Shown here: piece by piece, positions 37,611 through 46,112 of the stretch | Numbering within the stretch: position 1 is the stretch's first letter | Layout: the number at the start of each line of letters is the position of its first letter | DNA from: Sporosarcina quadrami | GTDB taxonomy: Bacteria > Bacillota > Bacilli > Bacillales_A > Planococcaceae | Reading direction: 5' to 3' | Assembly: GCF_014836615.1 (NCBI RefSeq) | Contig: NZ_JACSQN010000014.1 | Location: 1 to 64,000 of the forward strand | Length of the DNA stretch: 64,000 nucleotides | The notes under the pieces: generated by a model | The model's database searches: none | Told to the model about the DNA's origin: nothing | The model's input: the letters and a program-made list of their open reading frames with translations, nothing else | Translations under genes and position numbers: made by a program

Positions 37611-38039
37611 TTATTGTCGATGTTTCTCTTGAAAGCTTTGTATCCAATCAATATCAATCGGTCCATTAATAACCTTGTAATATCCAAAACCTGGCATATG
37701 AACATGCTTTTCTAAAAATAAGATTGTTAGTAATTTATTTTCAGATTGAATGTCTATCCAGACCCCTTTCTCTCTTGAAACAGCGGTATCCCACTCTGCG
37801 TGTTTTATCTTCATAACTTGATAATGGCTTAAAAATTCTGTCAACTCATCAATCACTGCTTTGTCATCTGGTATCGATTTATTATTATCATAAGCCTCAA
37901 AAGCTATAGATTTAAAGTCCTCTGAGTATTGGACAAACAATGAATCTAGACCTTTTTCCTTATAATCAGTGTACTTCAAAAACAGAATTCCTATTGCAAG
38001 TACGCCAATTATTGGATAGATAACGATTTTCTTACTCAT
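37611..38039 (-). CDS. Membrane-anchored hypothetical protein (142 aa)
   Basis: One N-terminal transmembrane or signal-anchor helix (IVIYPIIGVLAIGILFL, residues 5-21), then a soluble extracytoplasmic domain of about 115 aa with LTEFLSHYQVMKIKHAEWD, GVWIDIQSENKLLTILFLE and GFGYYKVINGPIDIDWI. Family not recognised. Start ATG 38039; GAGGGTG lies upstream on the minus strand. The spacer 38040-38509 contains no further gene. Confidence 0.65.
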   Translation of the reverse strand: MSKKIVIYPIIGVLAIGILFLKYTDYKEKGLDSLFVQYSEDFKSIAFEAYDNNKSIPDDKAVIDELTEFLSHYQVMKIKHAEWDTAVSREKGVWIDIQSENKLLTILFLEKHVHMPGFGYYKVINGPIDIDWIQSFQEKHRQ

Positions 38040-38509
38040 TATTTACACCCTCTTTAAGTTGAATTGGCATAAATTGCAAACTTCTCTTAGTTGAAAATCA
38101 AGAATTAATTCTTTGACTAACCTGTTGTTTGTTTAAGCAACTGTATTCTTATAATAATTTACTCGGTTTAATTCTGACAGTAGTGCGATGCGATAACTAT
38201 ACTATATCAAACAGAACGGTGTCTCCTTATAACTTTTTAAAGATGTAAAGCAGTTGTTTTTGTCGTTATTTAAAACAAAAAAAGTAACTTTACAACCCTA
38301 TTTGAGTTCGCGTTAATCTGTATGTGTCACTTCCATAAAGCTCCACCCTAATATGTGTTGTATATTTGTCAGGAGCATATTTCAAAGCCTTAAACAACAC
38401 TTGGGTCTAATTGATGTTTTTTTTAAAGTTGAAGGAATTGTGACCCGAAATAGAGAACAAGTACTTGTTGGATACTATTTTTAATTCACAATACTTTGGG
38501 GGTTTTCAC

Positions 38510-39478
38510 TTGAAAATATTAGTTATTGGCGGAACATCGTTTGTTGGTCGTCATATTGTTGAGCAGTCACTACTAAACGGACATGAAGTAGTTCTATTCA
38601 ATCGCGGAAAAACAAATCCGGATTTATTCCCAGCATGTCGTCGCATTGTTGGGGATCGGCGCACAAATATGGATCAGGCTGCCCTAGAACATTGGGATGC
38701 TGTAATTGATACAAGCGGTTATACGCCGAATGATGTAAAACCAGTTATTGAGGCACTGAAGGAAAAAAGTGATCATTATACATTTATCTCGACGATTTCA
38801 GTGTATGATGATTTCTCAAAAGGCGATGTTGATGAGAATGGAACGAAATTTACACATACTGTAAATACAGATGAAGTGACGGGTGAAACGTACGGTCCGC
38901 TAAAGGTAATGTGCGAGAAGGAAGTGATTGAAGGATTTGGCGAAAAGGCTCTTATTGTCAGACCTTGTATTGTCGTAGGTCCGGATGATCCGACTGATAG
39001 GTTCACCTATTGGGCTATGCGCACTGTGGAGGAAGGGCCGATTGCCATACCAGAAGGGGACCGGAAAGTACAATGGATCGATGTTCGCGATTTGGCAAAA
39101 TGGATAATAGACATGATTGAGGGGAATAAAACCGGGACGTTTAATGCTGCAGCCGAACCCGTTTCATTCCGAGCATTCATTGATGAATTAATTGCTGATC
39201 AAGGAACTGAGACAATCGCCATTCCTGACACGGTTATGGCAAAGGTGGAAATGGAGCCAAAGCATCGTTTCCCATTATGGATGCCTATTACGGAACAGTT
39301 TCCACAAGGCTTTTTTATTGTCGATGCATCTAAAGCAGTAGAAGCTGGGCTTTCGATTCGTCCCCTTCGAGACACTACGGACGATACGAGGGAATGGGCT
39401 GCGCAACTTGATTCTGGAACATGCAAAGTTGGACCAACGAAGGAAATCGAGAAATTATTAATTGAATTGTCAAATTGA
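38510..39478 (+). CDS. NAD-dependent epimerase/dehydratase (extended SDR-like)
   Basis: 322 aa. Rossmann start KILVIGGTSFVGRHIVEQS, then VVLFNRGKTNPDLFP, AVIDTSGYTPNDV, FISTISVYDDF and the YxxxK in TYGPLKVMCEK. These are typical of isoflavone-reductase/UDP-epimerase-like proteins annotated as NAD-dependent epimerases. It probably acts on a nucleotide sugar or other small carbonyl substrate. TTG 38510 follows TTGGGGG; a longer reading lacks a site. A 146-bp repeat follows 3 bp after the stop. Confidence 0.85.
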   Translation: MKILVIGGTSFVGRHIVEQSLLNGHEVVLFNRGKTNPDLFPACRRIVGDRRTNMDQAALEHWDAVIDTSGYTPNDVKPVIEALKEKSDHYTFISTISVYDDFSKGDVDENGTKFTHTVNTDEVTGETYGPLKVMCEKEVIEGFGEKALIVRPCIVVGPDDPTDRFTYWAMRTVEEGPIAIPEGDRKVQWIDVRDLAKWIIDMIEGNKTGTFNAAAEPVSFRAFIDELIADQGTETIAIPDTVMAKVEMEPKHRFPLWMPITEQFPQGFFIVDASKAVEAGLSIRPLRDTTDDTREWAAQLDSGTCKVGPTKEIEKLLIELSN

Positions 39479-39481
39479 ATC

Positions 39482-39628
39482 GGTGCCTGTGCAAGAAACA
39501 TTCATGATAATTCAACAAAATTGAATAGTTATGCATGATTTTTTTGCAAACCTGTCAAATGCGACTTCTTGTTTTTATTATTATGCAATTGTAGTGAATT
39601 GACAGAATTGAATCTTGCACAGGTACTT
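39482..39628 (+). repeat. 146-bp interspersed palindromic repeat, copy 4
   Basis: GGTGCCTGTGCAAGAAACAT … CAATTGTAGTGAATTGACAG … TTGCACAGGTAC. Sits between the stop of the epimerase gene and the start of the DUF3267 gene, with only 3 bp on the left. Confidence 0.88.
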
Positions 39629-39653
39629 GATTATAGGAAAGGCAGGGACATGT

Positions 39654-40226
39654 ATGATCATATGGTTTCGTCATTTGCCGCAGATACGTATGGATGTCGA
39701 AGAATGGAAACCGTTCATTCGACAAGCCTGGTTGCGAAAGCATTTTATGAAGATTGTTTACGTATTAATGGCCGCCTTTATTCTAACACCAATTTGGTAC
39801 TTGGGAAGTCTTGCTCCACTAGAAAACTTTCCCCTTTTGTTAATCATGCTTCTCGTATTTGTCATACACGAAGCGATTCATATGCTCGTCATACATAAGA
39901 AAGGCGACATGAGCTTAACGTTCAAGGGAATCTATTTTTGGATTCACACAAATTCAATTCTATCTAAAAAGAGATATTGGGTCTTCATGAGCTTACCTTT
40001 TATCGGATTGTCAATAATCCCGGCTATTGCTTCTCTCTTTGTGTTGGGGGATCTGAAAACGCTTCTGTTATTTATCGGTTGGTTCAATTTAATCATCTCT
40101 GCTTCTGATATTGTGAATTCGATCTTGATCATAATGAAACCCAATCGATCTGAATTTTGTAGAGGGTATTATCGCGAAACAAGTCATCCACGTCGGAAGG
40201 AAGTAGGATTTAAGATTGTCAGTTGA
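39654..40226 (+). CDS. DUF3267 membrane protein (putative metalloprotease-like)
   Basis: 190 aa. Four or so hydrophobic helices: IVYVLMAAFILTPIWYLG, LLLIMLLVFVIHEAIHMLV, YWVFMSLPFIGLSIIPAIA and TLLLFIGWFNLIISASDI. The HEAIH motif in the second is the zinc-binding HExxH of DUF3267 proteins. A later DIVNSILI may supply another ligand. The substrate is unknown. ATG 39654 is weakly preceded by GGCAGGG. The leader is within 26 bp of a 146-bp repeat, which could affect its expression. Confidence 0.75.
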   Translation: MIIWFRHLPQIRMDVEEWKPFIRQAWLRKHFMKIVYVLMAAFILTPIWYLGSLAPLENFPLLLIMLLVFVIHEAIHMLVIHKKGDMSLTFKGIYFWIHTNSILSKKRYWVFMSLPFIGLSIIPAIASLFVLGDLKTLLLFIGWFNLIISASDIVNSILIIMKPNRSEFCRGYYRETSHPRRKEVGFKIVS

Positions 40227-40316
40227 GTCAAAGAAAACAGGGGACGATTCCATTACCGGGAAGCGTTCCAGGCGTTAAGTACAGGAAAACTGAAGAGGGT
40301 AGGAGTGAGGTTGAGC

Positions 40317-40694
40317 ATGCAATATGACGCGAAAAATTATGAAGAATACATTGAGATGCTAGAAGAGGATTGGCGGAAAGAGAAGCTGCTTGCGATTCGG
40401 CAAATGATTATGGCTTATGCACCTGAATTGGATGAGGTGATTCGCTATAAAATGTTGAATTATGGGAAAGGTGATCACTATATCTTTGCTTTAAATGCAC
40501 AGAAACATTATGTCAGCCTTTATGTAGGGACAATCGATAAAGTAGAAAACGCTGAAACCCTATTAGCGGGCTATAATTATGGTAAAGGCTGTATTCGAGT
40601 GAAGAAGACGATCAAGATGGAAGACACTGGATTGGAGCAATTTATCCATAAAACCGTTGATATGTGGCGCGCTGGTGAGGATACGGATTGTTAA
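40317..40694 (+). CDS. DUF1801 (YdhG-like) protein
   Basis: 125 aa, cytosolic. EMLEEDWRKEKLLAIRQMIM, YAPELDEVIRYKMLNYGKG, HYVSLYVGTIDK and YNYGKGCIRVKKTIK match the DUF1801/YdhG fold, which has an unresolved role (iron-binding frataxin-like fold for the B. subtilis relative YdhG). ATG 40317 follows GGAGTGAGG. It is separated from arsC by a stretch holding a small membrane-protein relic. Confidence 0.75.
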   Translation: MQYDAKNYEEYIEMLEEDWRKEKLLAIRQMIMAYAPELDEVIRYKMLNYGKGDHYIFALNAQKHYVSLYVGTIDKVENAETLLAGYNYGKGCIRVKKTIKMEDTGLEQFIHKTVDMWRAGEDTDC

Positions 40695-40833
40695 AGGAAT
40701 GAATGACCAGAATGTGGAGGGGCAATGGAGTCGGATCATTGAGAAGAGGCACCCGCGCGATGCTCGCCAATCGGCTCTTTAGCCACTTTATTATGGCTGC
40801 ATGTACTGTCTCAAAAAGGTGTAAAAATCTCTT

Positions 40834-40917
40834 GGGGTAGTTGGTATTATCTTAACAGTCCCGACACTACTTGTTACACTAATCGGACTGTATTTATGGC
40901 TATCGTTCATACAATAA
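40834..40917 (+). pseudogene. Membrane-protein C-terminal relic
   Basis: Reads [20 protein letters not shown] then LWLSFIQ and TAA, one hydrophobic helix with an in-frame stop just upstream and no start. Looks like the last helix of a lost membrane protein. Family unknown. Confidence 0.4.
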
Positions 40918-40938
40918 AACACAAAAAGGGGATTTATT

Positions 40939-41358
40939 ATGTCGAAAAAAATACTCTATTTCTTATGTACAGGTAACTCATGCCGTAGCCAAATGGCTGA
41001 AGGATGGGGAAAAAAGTATCTTGGTGATGAATGGCAAGTTTTCAGTGCAGGAATTGAAGCGCACGGAGTAAACCCGAATGCTGTTAAGGCTATGAATGAG
41101 GTTGGCATTGACATTTCGCCTCAAACTTCGGATATTATTGATCCGCAAATCATAAATAATGCAGACTTTGTCGTCACTCTTTGTGGTGATGCTGCTGACA
41201 AGTGTCCGATGACACCAGCTCATGTGAAACGTGCTCATTGGGGATTCGATGACCCTGCAAAAGCAGAAGGGAAAGATGAAGAGAAATGGGCATTCTTCCA
41301 ACGTGTACGCGATGAAATTGGAGCAAGGATTGAACACTTTTCTAAAACTGGAGAATAA
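40939..41358 (+). CDS. arsC: Thioredoxin-coupled arsenate reductase ArsC
   Basis: 139 aa, low-molecular-weight phosphatase fold. The P-loop is CTGNSCRSQ with Cys10 and Cys15; the redox pair Cys82 and Cys89 lies in [11 protein letters not shown]. All three catalytic cysteines of the Staphylococcus-type enzyme are present. It reduces arsenate to arsenite using thioredoxin. No arsenite pump or ArsR is in the window; an arsD relic follows. It may work with pumps encoded elsewhere. ATG 40939 follows AAAAAGGGG. Confidence 0.95.
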   Translation: MSKKILYFLCTGNSCRSQMAEGWGKKYLGDEWQVFSAGIEAHGVNPNAVKAMNEVGIDISPQTSDIIDPQIINNADFVVTLCGDAADKCPMTPAHVKRAHWGFDDPAKAEGKDEEKWAFFQRVRDEIGARIEHFSKTGE

Positions 41359-41450
41359 GAAAAACAGGCTGTGGATTCACATCAAGACTTTCCTTGTGAT
41401 AAATATATAAAGATATAATGATGCGGTGATATAGGAGATGTTAGTAATAA

Positions 41451-41522
41451 AAAAAGGTTGAAGTATTTGATCCTGCAATGTGTTTTTCAACAAGTGTCTA
41501 CGGACCAAGTGGATTTCTATAG
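41451..41522 (+). pseudogene. arsD N-terminal remnant
   Basis: KKVEVFDPAMCFSTSVYGPS then GFL and TAG. This matches the start of ArsD arsenic metallochaperones (VEVFDPAMCCSTGVCGPSVD), with two cysteines altered and no start codon. Shows arsC belonged to a larger ars operon. Confidence 0.85.
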
Positions 41523-41549
41523 ACAAGATCTAACTGTTTATGAATATAC

Positions 41550-41589
41550 AGATCGCCTCATGTCAGTCACATGAAGCGGTCTTTTTTTT
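41550..41589. terminator. Terminator between arsC region and yqhV
   Basis: GATCGCCTCATGT / ACATGAAGCGGTC with a 5-nt loop followed by eight T. Confidence 0.9.
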
Positions 41590-41620
41590 CTTGCAATCGA
41601 TTGTGTTGCGCCGTTTATAG

Positions 41621-41887
41621 TTAGTTGGATTTCAAACTAATTAGAATTAGCGTAATGCCAGCAAAGAGGCAGACCATTCGTATGAGAGAAATCTTTTCAG
41701 TGAGACCGAATAATGCGATTGCCGTAGTGATGATTAAGATACAAGGACCTACAAGAGCTAATAGTGTGTTGATGTAAAAAGCTTTTTCCAAATCATTAAA
41801 CTTGTACATTAACATGGCTGCAGCGATGTCTACACTGCCGGAAAAGATGCGTAATAAGATAATTAGTAACAATGCTCGTTCAACCAA
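41621..41887 (-). CDS. yqhV: YqhV-family (DUF2619) membrane protein
   Basis: 88 aa with three hydrophobic helices: ALLLIILLRIFSGSVDIAAAM, LLALVGPCILIITTAIALFG and IRMVCLFAGITLILISL. The layout matches YqhV of Bacillus, encoded near spoIIIA genes in B. subtilis; function unknown. Start is TTG 41887 with GAGG a short distance upstream. Here it is separate from sporulation genes. Confidence 0.8.
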   Translation of the reverse strand: MVERALLLIILLRIFSGSVDIAAAMLMYKFNDLEKAFYINTLLALVGPCILIITTAIALFGLTEKISLIRMVCLFAGITLILISLKSN

Positions 41888-41941
41888 TCATGTTGCCTCG
41901 TCCCCTTCGTTATTCATCCATTTTATTTTAGTTTTCCTTTT

Positions 41942-42468
41942 GGACTTTTCATACTATATGTAAGACGACTTGTGTTCATTATAAAAAACAATTTCTGTAG
42001 GAACGCGATACCTAGTGAAACGACTTATCAAGTTATGAGGGGAAACACAGATTGCGAAGTTCGATGAGCGTGTCGGTGTCATGCATGACGTTTTAACTGG
42101 GGAAATAACCACTGCGTTCTAGATATAATTAACTTACGGCTGCTATTTGTAATGTATTTGTTACAATACTAATGTAACAGTAATATTCGTAATAATATAA
42201 TTCAGAAAGTGAAATAACACTTCACTTTAAACGGCATGAGCGTTATTTCTAGGCTTTTTAATATAGAGTAATACCGTCCCTCATAATCTTTGCTTGGAAC
42301 GCAATTCAATGCTTTTAAACATGTTGTATGGACGATAGTTACATTGGGTATAACATTTAAAATCTCATTCTTTTAATGTAATATTAATCTGAATGAAACT
42401 AACTTCGTGTAAATTCAATCTATAATTAATTATGTATTAAAGATTGAACTTAGGAAGAGGGGATAGTT
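41942..42468. other. Long spacer without a supported gene
   Basis: No convincing gene. 42050-42120 reads IAKFDERVGVMHDVLTGEIT then TAF and stop, possibly a relic. An inverted repeat GAAATAAC / GTTATTTC lies around 42210-42255. Confidence 0.5.
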
Positions 42469-43176
42469 TTGCAAGATACAATTAATGACAATGAAGACTT
42501 ATTGTTGATGTTAGACGCTTTACTACGTGAACCAACTAGCTTTTGGGATGATTTTTATTCTAATCGTGAAAAAGGTATTCCTTTTTTCGTCAATAAACCT
42601 GATGAAAATTTAGCAAGCTATTTCAATAATGTTCTTTCTGGAACTTCAGGGAAAGCTCTTGAACTTGGTTGTGGTCCGGGTAGAAATGCAATATACTTTG
42701 CAGAAAAAGGATATGCAGTGGATGCAGTTGACTTATCGGAACAATCACTGCGATGGGCAATTGAACGAGCGAAAGAAAGAAATTTAAAGATAAACTTTAT
42801 TCACAATAACATTTTTGATATTCAATTTAAAGAAGGGGCATATGATGTCATCTATGATTCCGGATGTTTTCACCATATTGCTCCTCACCGAAGAATGAGT
42901 TACATTCAATTGGTACAAAAGGCATTGAAGCCGGGTGGTTACTTTGCAATCACTTGCTTTGAACAAGGTGGAAAGTTGGGAGGAGCAGCCATTTCTGATT
43001 GGGAAGTTTACAGATTACGAAGTCTTCAGGGGGGCTTAGGATTTACTGAAGAAAGATTAAGAACCATCTTTAAAGACTTTGAAGAAATAGAGATAAGAAA
43101 GATGAGAGAATTAGAACGATCAAATGAACTGTTTGGTGTTTCCGCTTTATTGACCGCTTTATTTAGAAAAAAATGA
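42469..43176 (+). CDS. Class I SAM-dependent methyltransferase
   Basis: 235 aa. SAM-binding motif I is ALELGCGPGRNAIYFAEKGY, followed by VDAVDLSEQSLRWAIERAK, then YDVIYDSGCFHHIAPHRR (motif II/post II) and ALKPGGYFAITCFEQGG. The RRMSYIQLVQKALKPGG style is that of small-molecule methyltransferases. Substrate unknown. TTG 42469 follows GAAGAGGGG. Confidence 0.9.
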   Translation: MQDTINDNEDLLLMLDALLREPTSFWDDFYSNREKGIPFFVNKPDENLASYFNNVLSGTSGKALELGCGPGRNAIYFAEKGYAVDAVDLSEQSLRWAIERAKERNLKINFIHNNIFDIQFKEGAYDVIYDSGCFHHIAPHRRMSYIQLVQKALKPGGYFAITCFEQGGKLGGAAISDWEVYRLRSLQGGLGFTEERLRTIFKDFEEIEIRKMRELERSNELFGVSALLTALFRKK

Positions 43177-43205
43177 TTTACAGCAAGATGCACACAACAA
43201 AATAG

Positions 43206-43287
43206 GGTGCCTGGCACTCATTCAAACACGAAAGTTCAAACTAACACGTTTGTTCCATTTAACGGAATTGTTTGAGTGCCGGGCACC
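43206..43287. repeat. Short palindromic repeat, family B, copy 2
   Basis: 82 bp with near-perfect inverted ends GGTGCCTGGCACTCA / TGAGTGCCGGGCACC and the core GTTCAAACTAACACGTTTG. It lies in the spacer between converging genes, where it may act as a bidirectional terminator. Confidence 0.85.
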
Positions 43288-43293
43288 TTGTTC

Positions 43294-44013
43294 TTAAACT
43301 AATGCAGCCTTATCCGCAAAAACGGTTACGCAAGGGTGGGTGTGTAAGACGGATGCAGGGAAGGCTTCAGTAATTTCTCCTTCTAGCAATTTGGACAAAG
43401 CGGCCTTTTTCGCACTTCCTGAAGCAAGCAACACGATTTCTTTGCTGTTCATAATCGTTTCAATTCCCATTGTGATAGCATGCGTGGGTACGCTGTCTAG
43501 GTTCTCAAAGTATCGGGCATTGTTTTGACGGGTACTGTCGGTCAGCTGTACAATTCGGGTTCTTGATTGAAAGGAAGCGCCGGGTTCGTTAAAGCCGATA
43601 TGCCCATTTTCACCGATGCCGAGTAATTGTACGTCAATACCACCATGTATTTTTATGAACTGATCATAAGAATTAAATTCAGATGCCTCTATTTGTTCCT
43701 CTTCTGCTGGGAAGTGGGTGTTCGATAATTGGATATTAAGATGCTGGAAAAGGGTGTCGTTCATGAAGGTTCGATAACTATGGTTGCTTCCATCGTCCAG
43801 TCCAATGTATTCATCTAAGTTAAATGTTGTGACGTTCTGATAACATGTCTGGTGGAGACGATGGTCTTCAATCATGTTCATGTACATTCCTTTCGGCGTA
43901 CCACCAGTCGCAAGGCCAAGTGTTATAGTTGGTAAGTTTCGGATTTTATGAATGAAATAAGATGCTGCTTGGGCACTCATATCTTCATAATCGCTTACTT
44001 CAATAATTTTCAT
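43294..44013 (-). CDS. nagB: Glucosamine-6-phosphate deaminase
   Basis: Converts glucosamine-6-phosphate to fructose-6-phosphate and ammonia. 239 aa with TLGLATGGTPKGMY, FNLDEYIGLDDGSNHSY, LLGIGENGHIGFNEPG (catalytic Asp/His region) and ITMGIETIMNSKEIVLL. It is the last gene of the PTS operon, so sugar uptake and the entry into glycolysis are coupled. No nagA is seen in the window, so deacetylation must be encoded elsewhere if the sugar is GlcNAc. AAGGGAGGG precedes ATG 44013. Confidence 0.95.
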   Translation of the reverse strand: MKIIEVSDYEDMSAQAASYFIHKIRNLPTITLGLATGGTPKGMYMNMIEDHRLHQTCYQNVTTFNLDEYIGLDDGSNHSYRTFMNDTLFQHLNIQLSNTHFPAEEEQIEASEFNSYDQFIKIHGGIDVQLLGIGENGHIGFNEPGASFQSRTRIVQLTDSTRQNNARYFENLDSVPTHAITMGIETIMNSKEIVLLASGSAKKAALSKLLEGEITEAFPASVLHTHPCVTVFADKAALV

Positions 44014-44070
44014 TTGCCAACAGCCCTCCCTTGCAATCTTTAAGATTTTACTTGTTTAGTATAAGGCGAA

Positions 44071-45786
44071 TTACATTTCCATAAGCATAGTTTTCACATA
44101 CTGTTCGACTTCAGAAGATGTACGTAACGTAAAGATGTGCTCTATATGCGTAGCTAGTTTTTCTTTGGACAATTGAGCGATTTGCCTGCGCGCACTTAAG
44201 ATAGAGGAGCTGCTCATCGAAAACTCATCTAACCCTAGTCCAAGAAGAATAGGTATTGCAGTTGTGTCTCCAGCCATCTCGCCGCACATCCCGACCCATT
44301 TCCCGTGCAGATGTGCTCCGTCAATGACCGTTTTAATCAGTCGTAGCACAGCTGGGTGATATGGCTGATACAAATACGAAACGGATTCATTCATACGATC
44401 TGCCGCTAGCGTATATTGGATCAAATCATTTGTGCCGATCGATAAAAAGTCAGCTTCTTGTGCGAACAGGTCCGCTATAATTGCGGCTGAGGGAATCTCG
44501 ATCATCATCCCGATTTGCAGTTTTTCAGAAACCGGAATGCCTTCCGTTTCAAGTTGCTGTTTTACGTCAAGAAGAATCTCTTTTGCTTCTCGGAACTCCT
44601 CTAACGTTGCGATCATTGGGAACATGATGCGCAAATCTCCGTAGTTGCTGGCCCGTAGCAATGCGCGTAATTGCGTCCGGAAAATAGCTTGTTGGTTCAA
44701 GCAAATCCGGATCGCCCGATAGCCTAAAAAAGGATTTGATTCGTGGGGTAAAGATAAATAGGGAACTTCTTTGTCCCCGCCAATATCGAGTGTCCGAACG
44801 ACAGCAGGTTTACCTTCCAGTTTTGTAAGCACGGATTTGTACACGTCATATTGCTCATCTTCAGTCGGCAATTCATCCCGGTCCATGTATAAAAACTCTG
44901 TTCGGAATAAACCGATGCCGTCTCCGCCATTTGTTAGAATAGAATCGATATCTTCTATTTTACTAATGTTTCCGACAATTTCAACTGAATGACCGTCAGC
45001 GCTACGACTTGGTAAGCTACTAAATTTCTGTAGCGATTCGTTCTGTAATTTAAATTCTCTTTGGAGTGCGCGATAATGCTGTTGCTGTTCTTCAGTTGCT
45101 CCTTCAAGCACTATTCCACTGTCACCATCCATTATAAGCATGGAACAATGGGGGATTGACTTCGATGCAGTTTTCGTACCGACGATCGCAGGTATGCCCA
45201 TTGCTCTTGCTAAAATGGCGGTATGAGAGGTTTTACCACCAATATCCGTGACGAATCCTTTTACAAAGCGTGTATCCAGTTGTGCTGTCATGGACGGTGT
45301 TAAATCTTCTGCAACAATAATCACTTCTGAGGAGATCAGGCTGACATCAGGGAGCTCGACGTTCATTAAACCTGCCAGCAATCTTTTGGCAACATCTTTA
45401 ATATCTGCAGCACGTTCTTGCATGTAGGCATTATCCATTGACTCGAATAACTGGACGAACGTATCCGTTACTTCTTTCAACGCATATTCGGCATTAGCGT
45501 GTTGTTTTATCTTATCCTTCATACTAGCAATCATTTCAGGGTCTTCGAGAATTAATAAATGAGCTGAAATAATGGCGGCTTGTTCTTCACCTACCGTGTC
45601 GGTCATTCCATTTCGTATCGTTTCTAGTACGGACTTTGTTTTGATGATCGTTTCGTTTAAACGTGCAATTTCCGCATCGATGTTTTCTATTTCCATCTTT
45701 TCAACAGGTAACTCAGGTTCCACTAAACAATAGGCCTTGGCAATGGCAATTCCACTTGAAACGGCGATTCCTTGTAGTTCTAGCAT
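44071..45786 (-). CDS. ptsI: PTS enzyme I
   Basis: PEP-protein phosphotransferase, 571 aa. Active His188 is in GGKTSHTAILARAMGIPAIV. The PEP-binding barrel shows GDGIGLFRTEFLYMDRDELP, RTLDIGGDKEVPYL, FPMIATLEEF, GMMIEIPSAAIIADLFA, FLSIGTNDLIQYTLA and the Cys-containing GMCGEMAGD. It phosphorylates HPr. Its start overlaps ptsH by 7 bp. Being in an amino-sugar operon, rather than a stand-alone ptsHI, makes the general PTS proteins part of this unit. Confidence 0.97.
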   Translation of the reverse strand: MLELQGIAVSSGIAIAKAYCLVEPELPVEKMEIENIDAEIARLNETIIKTKSVLETIRNGMTDTVGEEQAAIISAHLLILEDPEMIASMKDKIKQHANAEYALKEVTDTFVQLFESMDNAYMQERAADIKDVAKRLLAGLMNVELPDVSLISSEVIIVAEDLTPSMTAQLDTRFVKGFVTDIGGKTSHTAILARAMGIPAIVGTKTASKSIPHCSMLIMDGDSGIVLEGATEEQQQHYRALQREFKLQNESLQKFSSLPSRSADGHSVEIVGNISKIEDIDSILTNGGDGIGLFRTEFLYMDRDELPTEDEQYDVYKSVLTKLEGKPAVVRTLDIGGDKEVPYLSLPHESNPFLGYRAIRICLNQQAIFRTQLRALLRASNYGDLRIMFPMIATLEEFREAKEILLDVKQQLETEGIPVSEKLQIGMMIEIPSAAIIADLFAQEADFLSIGTNDLIQYTLAADRMNESVSYLYQPYHPAVLRLIKTVIDGAHLHGKWVGMCGEMAGDTTAIPILLGLGLDEFSMSSSSILSARRQIAQLSKEKLATHIEHIFTLRTSSEVEQYVKTMLMEM

Positions 45787-46049
45787 TCTTCACCAAGTCC
45801 TTGAGAAATGAATATGTCTACTACACGTTCCATCAATGCAACTTCATCTTCACCAACAGCCGAAATGGTGATGACAGCACCTGTAGGAACAGCTTGAGAC
45901 ATGACACTCATGATTGATTTTAAATTCGCGGATCTGTCTTTATAGCGTAAAGTTGCTTCGGATTTGAATGGGGTGGCAGCTGAAACGAGTAGTGTGCATG
46001 GTCTTGCATGCAGTCCGTCTAAAGCACTGATTTTAAATGTTTTTTCCAT
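45780..46049 (-). CDS. ptsH: Phosphocarrier protein HPr
   Basis: 89 aa. The phospho-accepting His14 is in GLHARPCTLLVSAA, and the regulatory Ser45 in NLKSIMSVMSQ. Both sites are intact, so it can in principle act in sugar transport and, through HPr kinase, in CcpA-dependent catabolite control. It lies between the EIICB gene and ptsI. GGAGGTATC precedes ATG 46049. Confidence 0.95.
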   Translation of the reverse strand: MEKTFKISALDGLHARPCTLLVSAATPFKSEATLRYKDRSANLKSIMSVMSQAVPTGAVITISAVGEDEVALMERVVDIFISQGLGEEC

Positions 46050-46112
46050 TATGATACCTCCAAGTAGTTAAAAGTGGACCATCAATTAGCAATGGTCCAC
46101 CTAAAATAGGGT

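Noticed and set aside
42050..42120. C-terminal fragment of a restriction-modification specificity subunit
   Set aside because: The 20-odd residues (IAKFDERVGVMHDVLTGE) are too few to assign; left as an unexplained possible relic.
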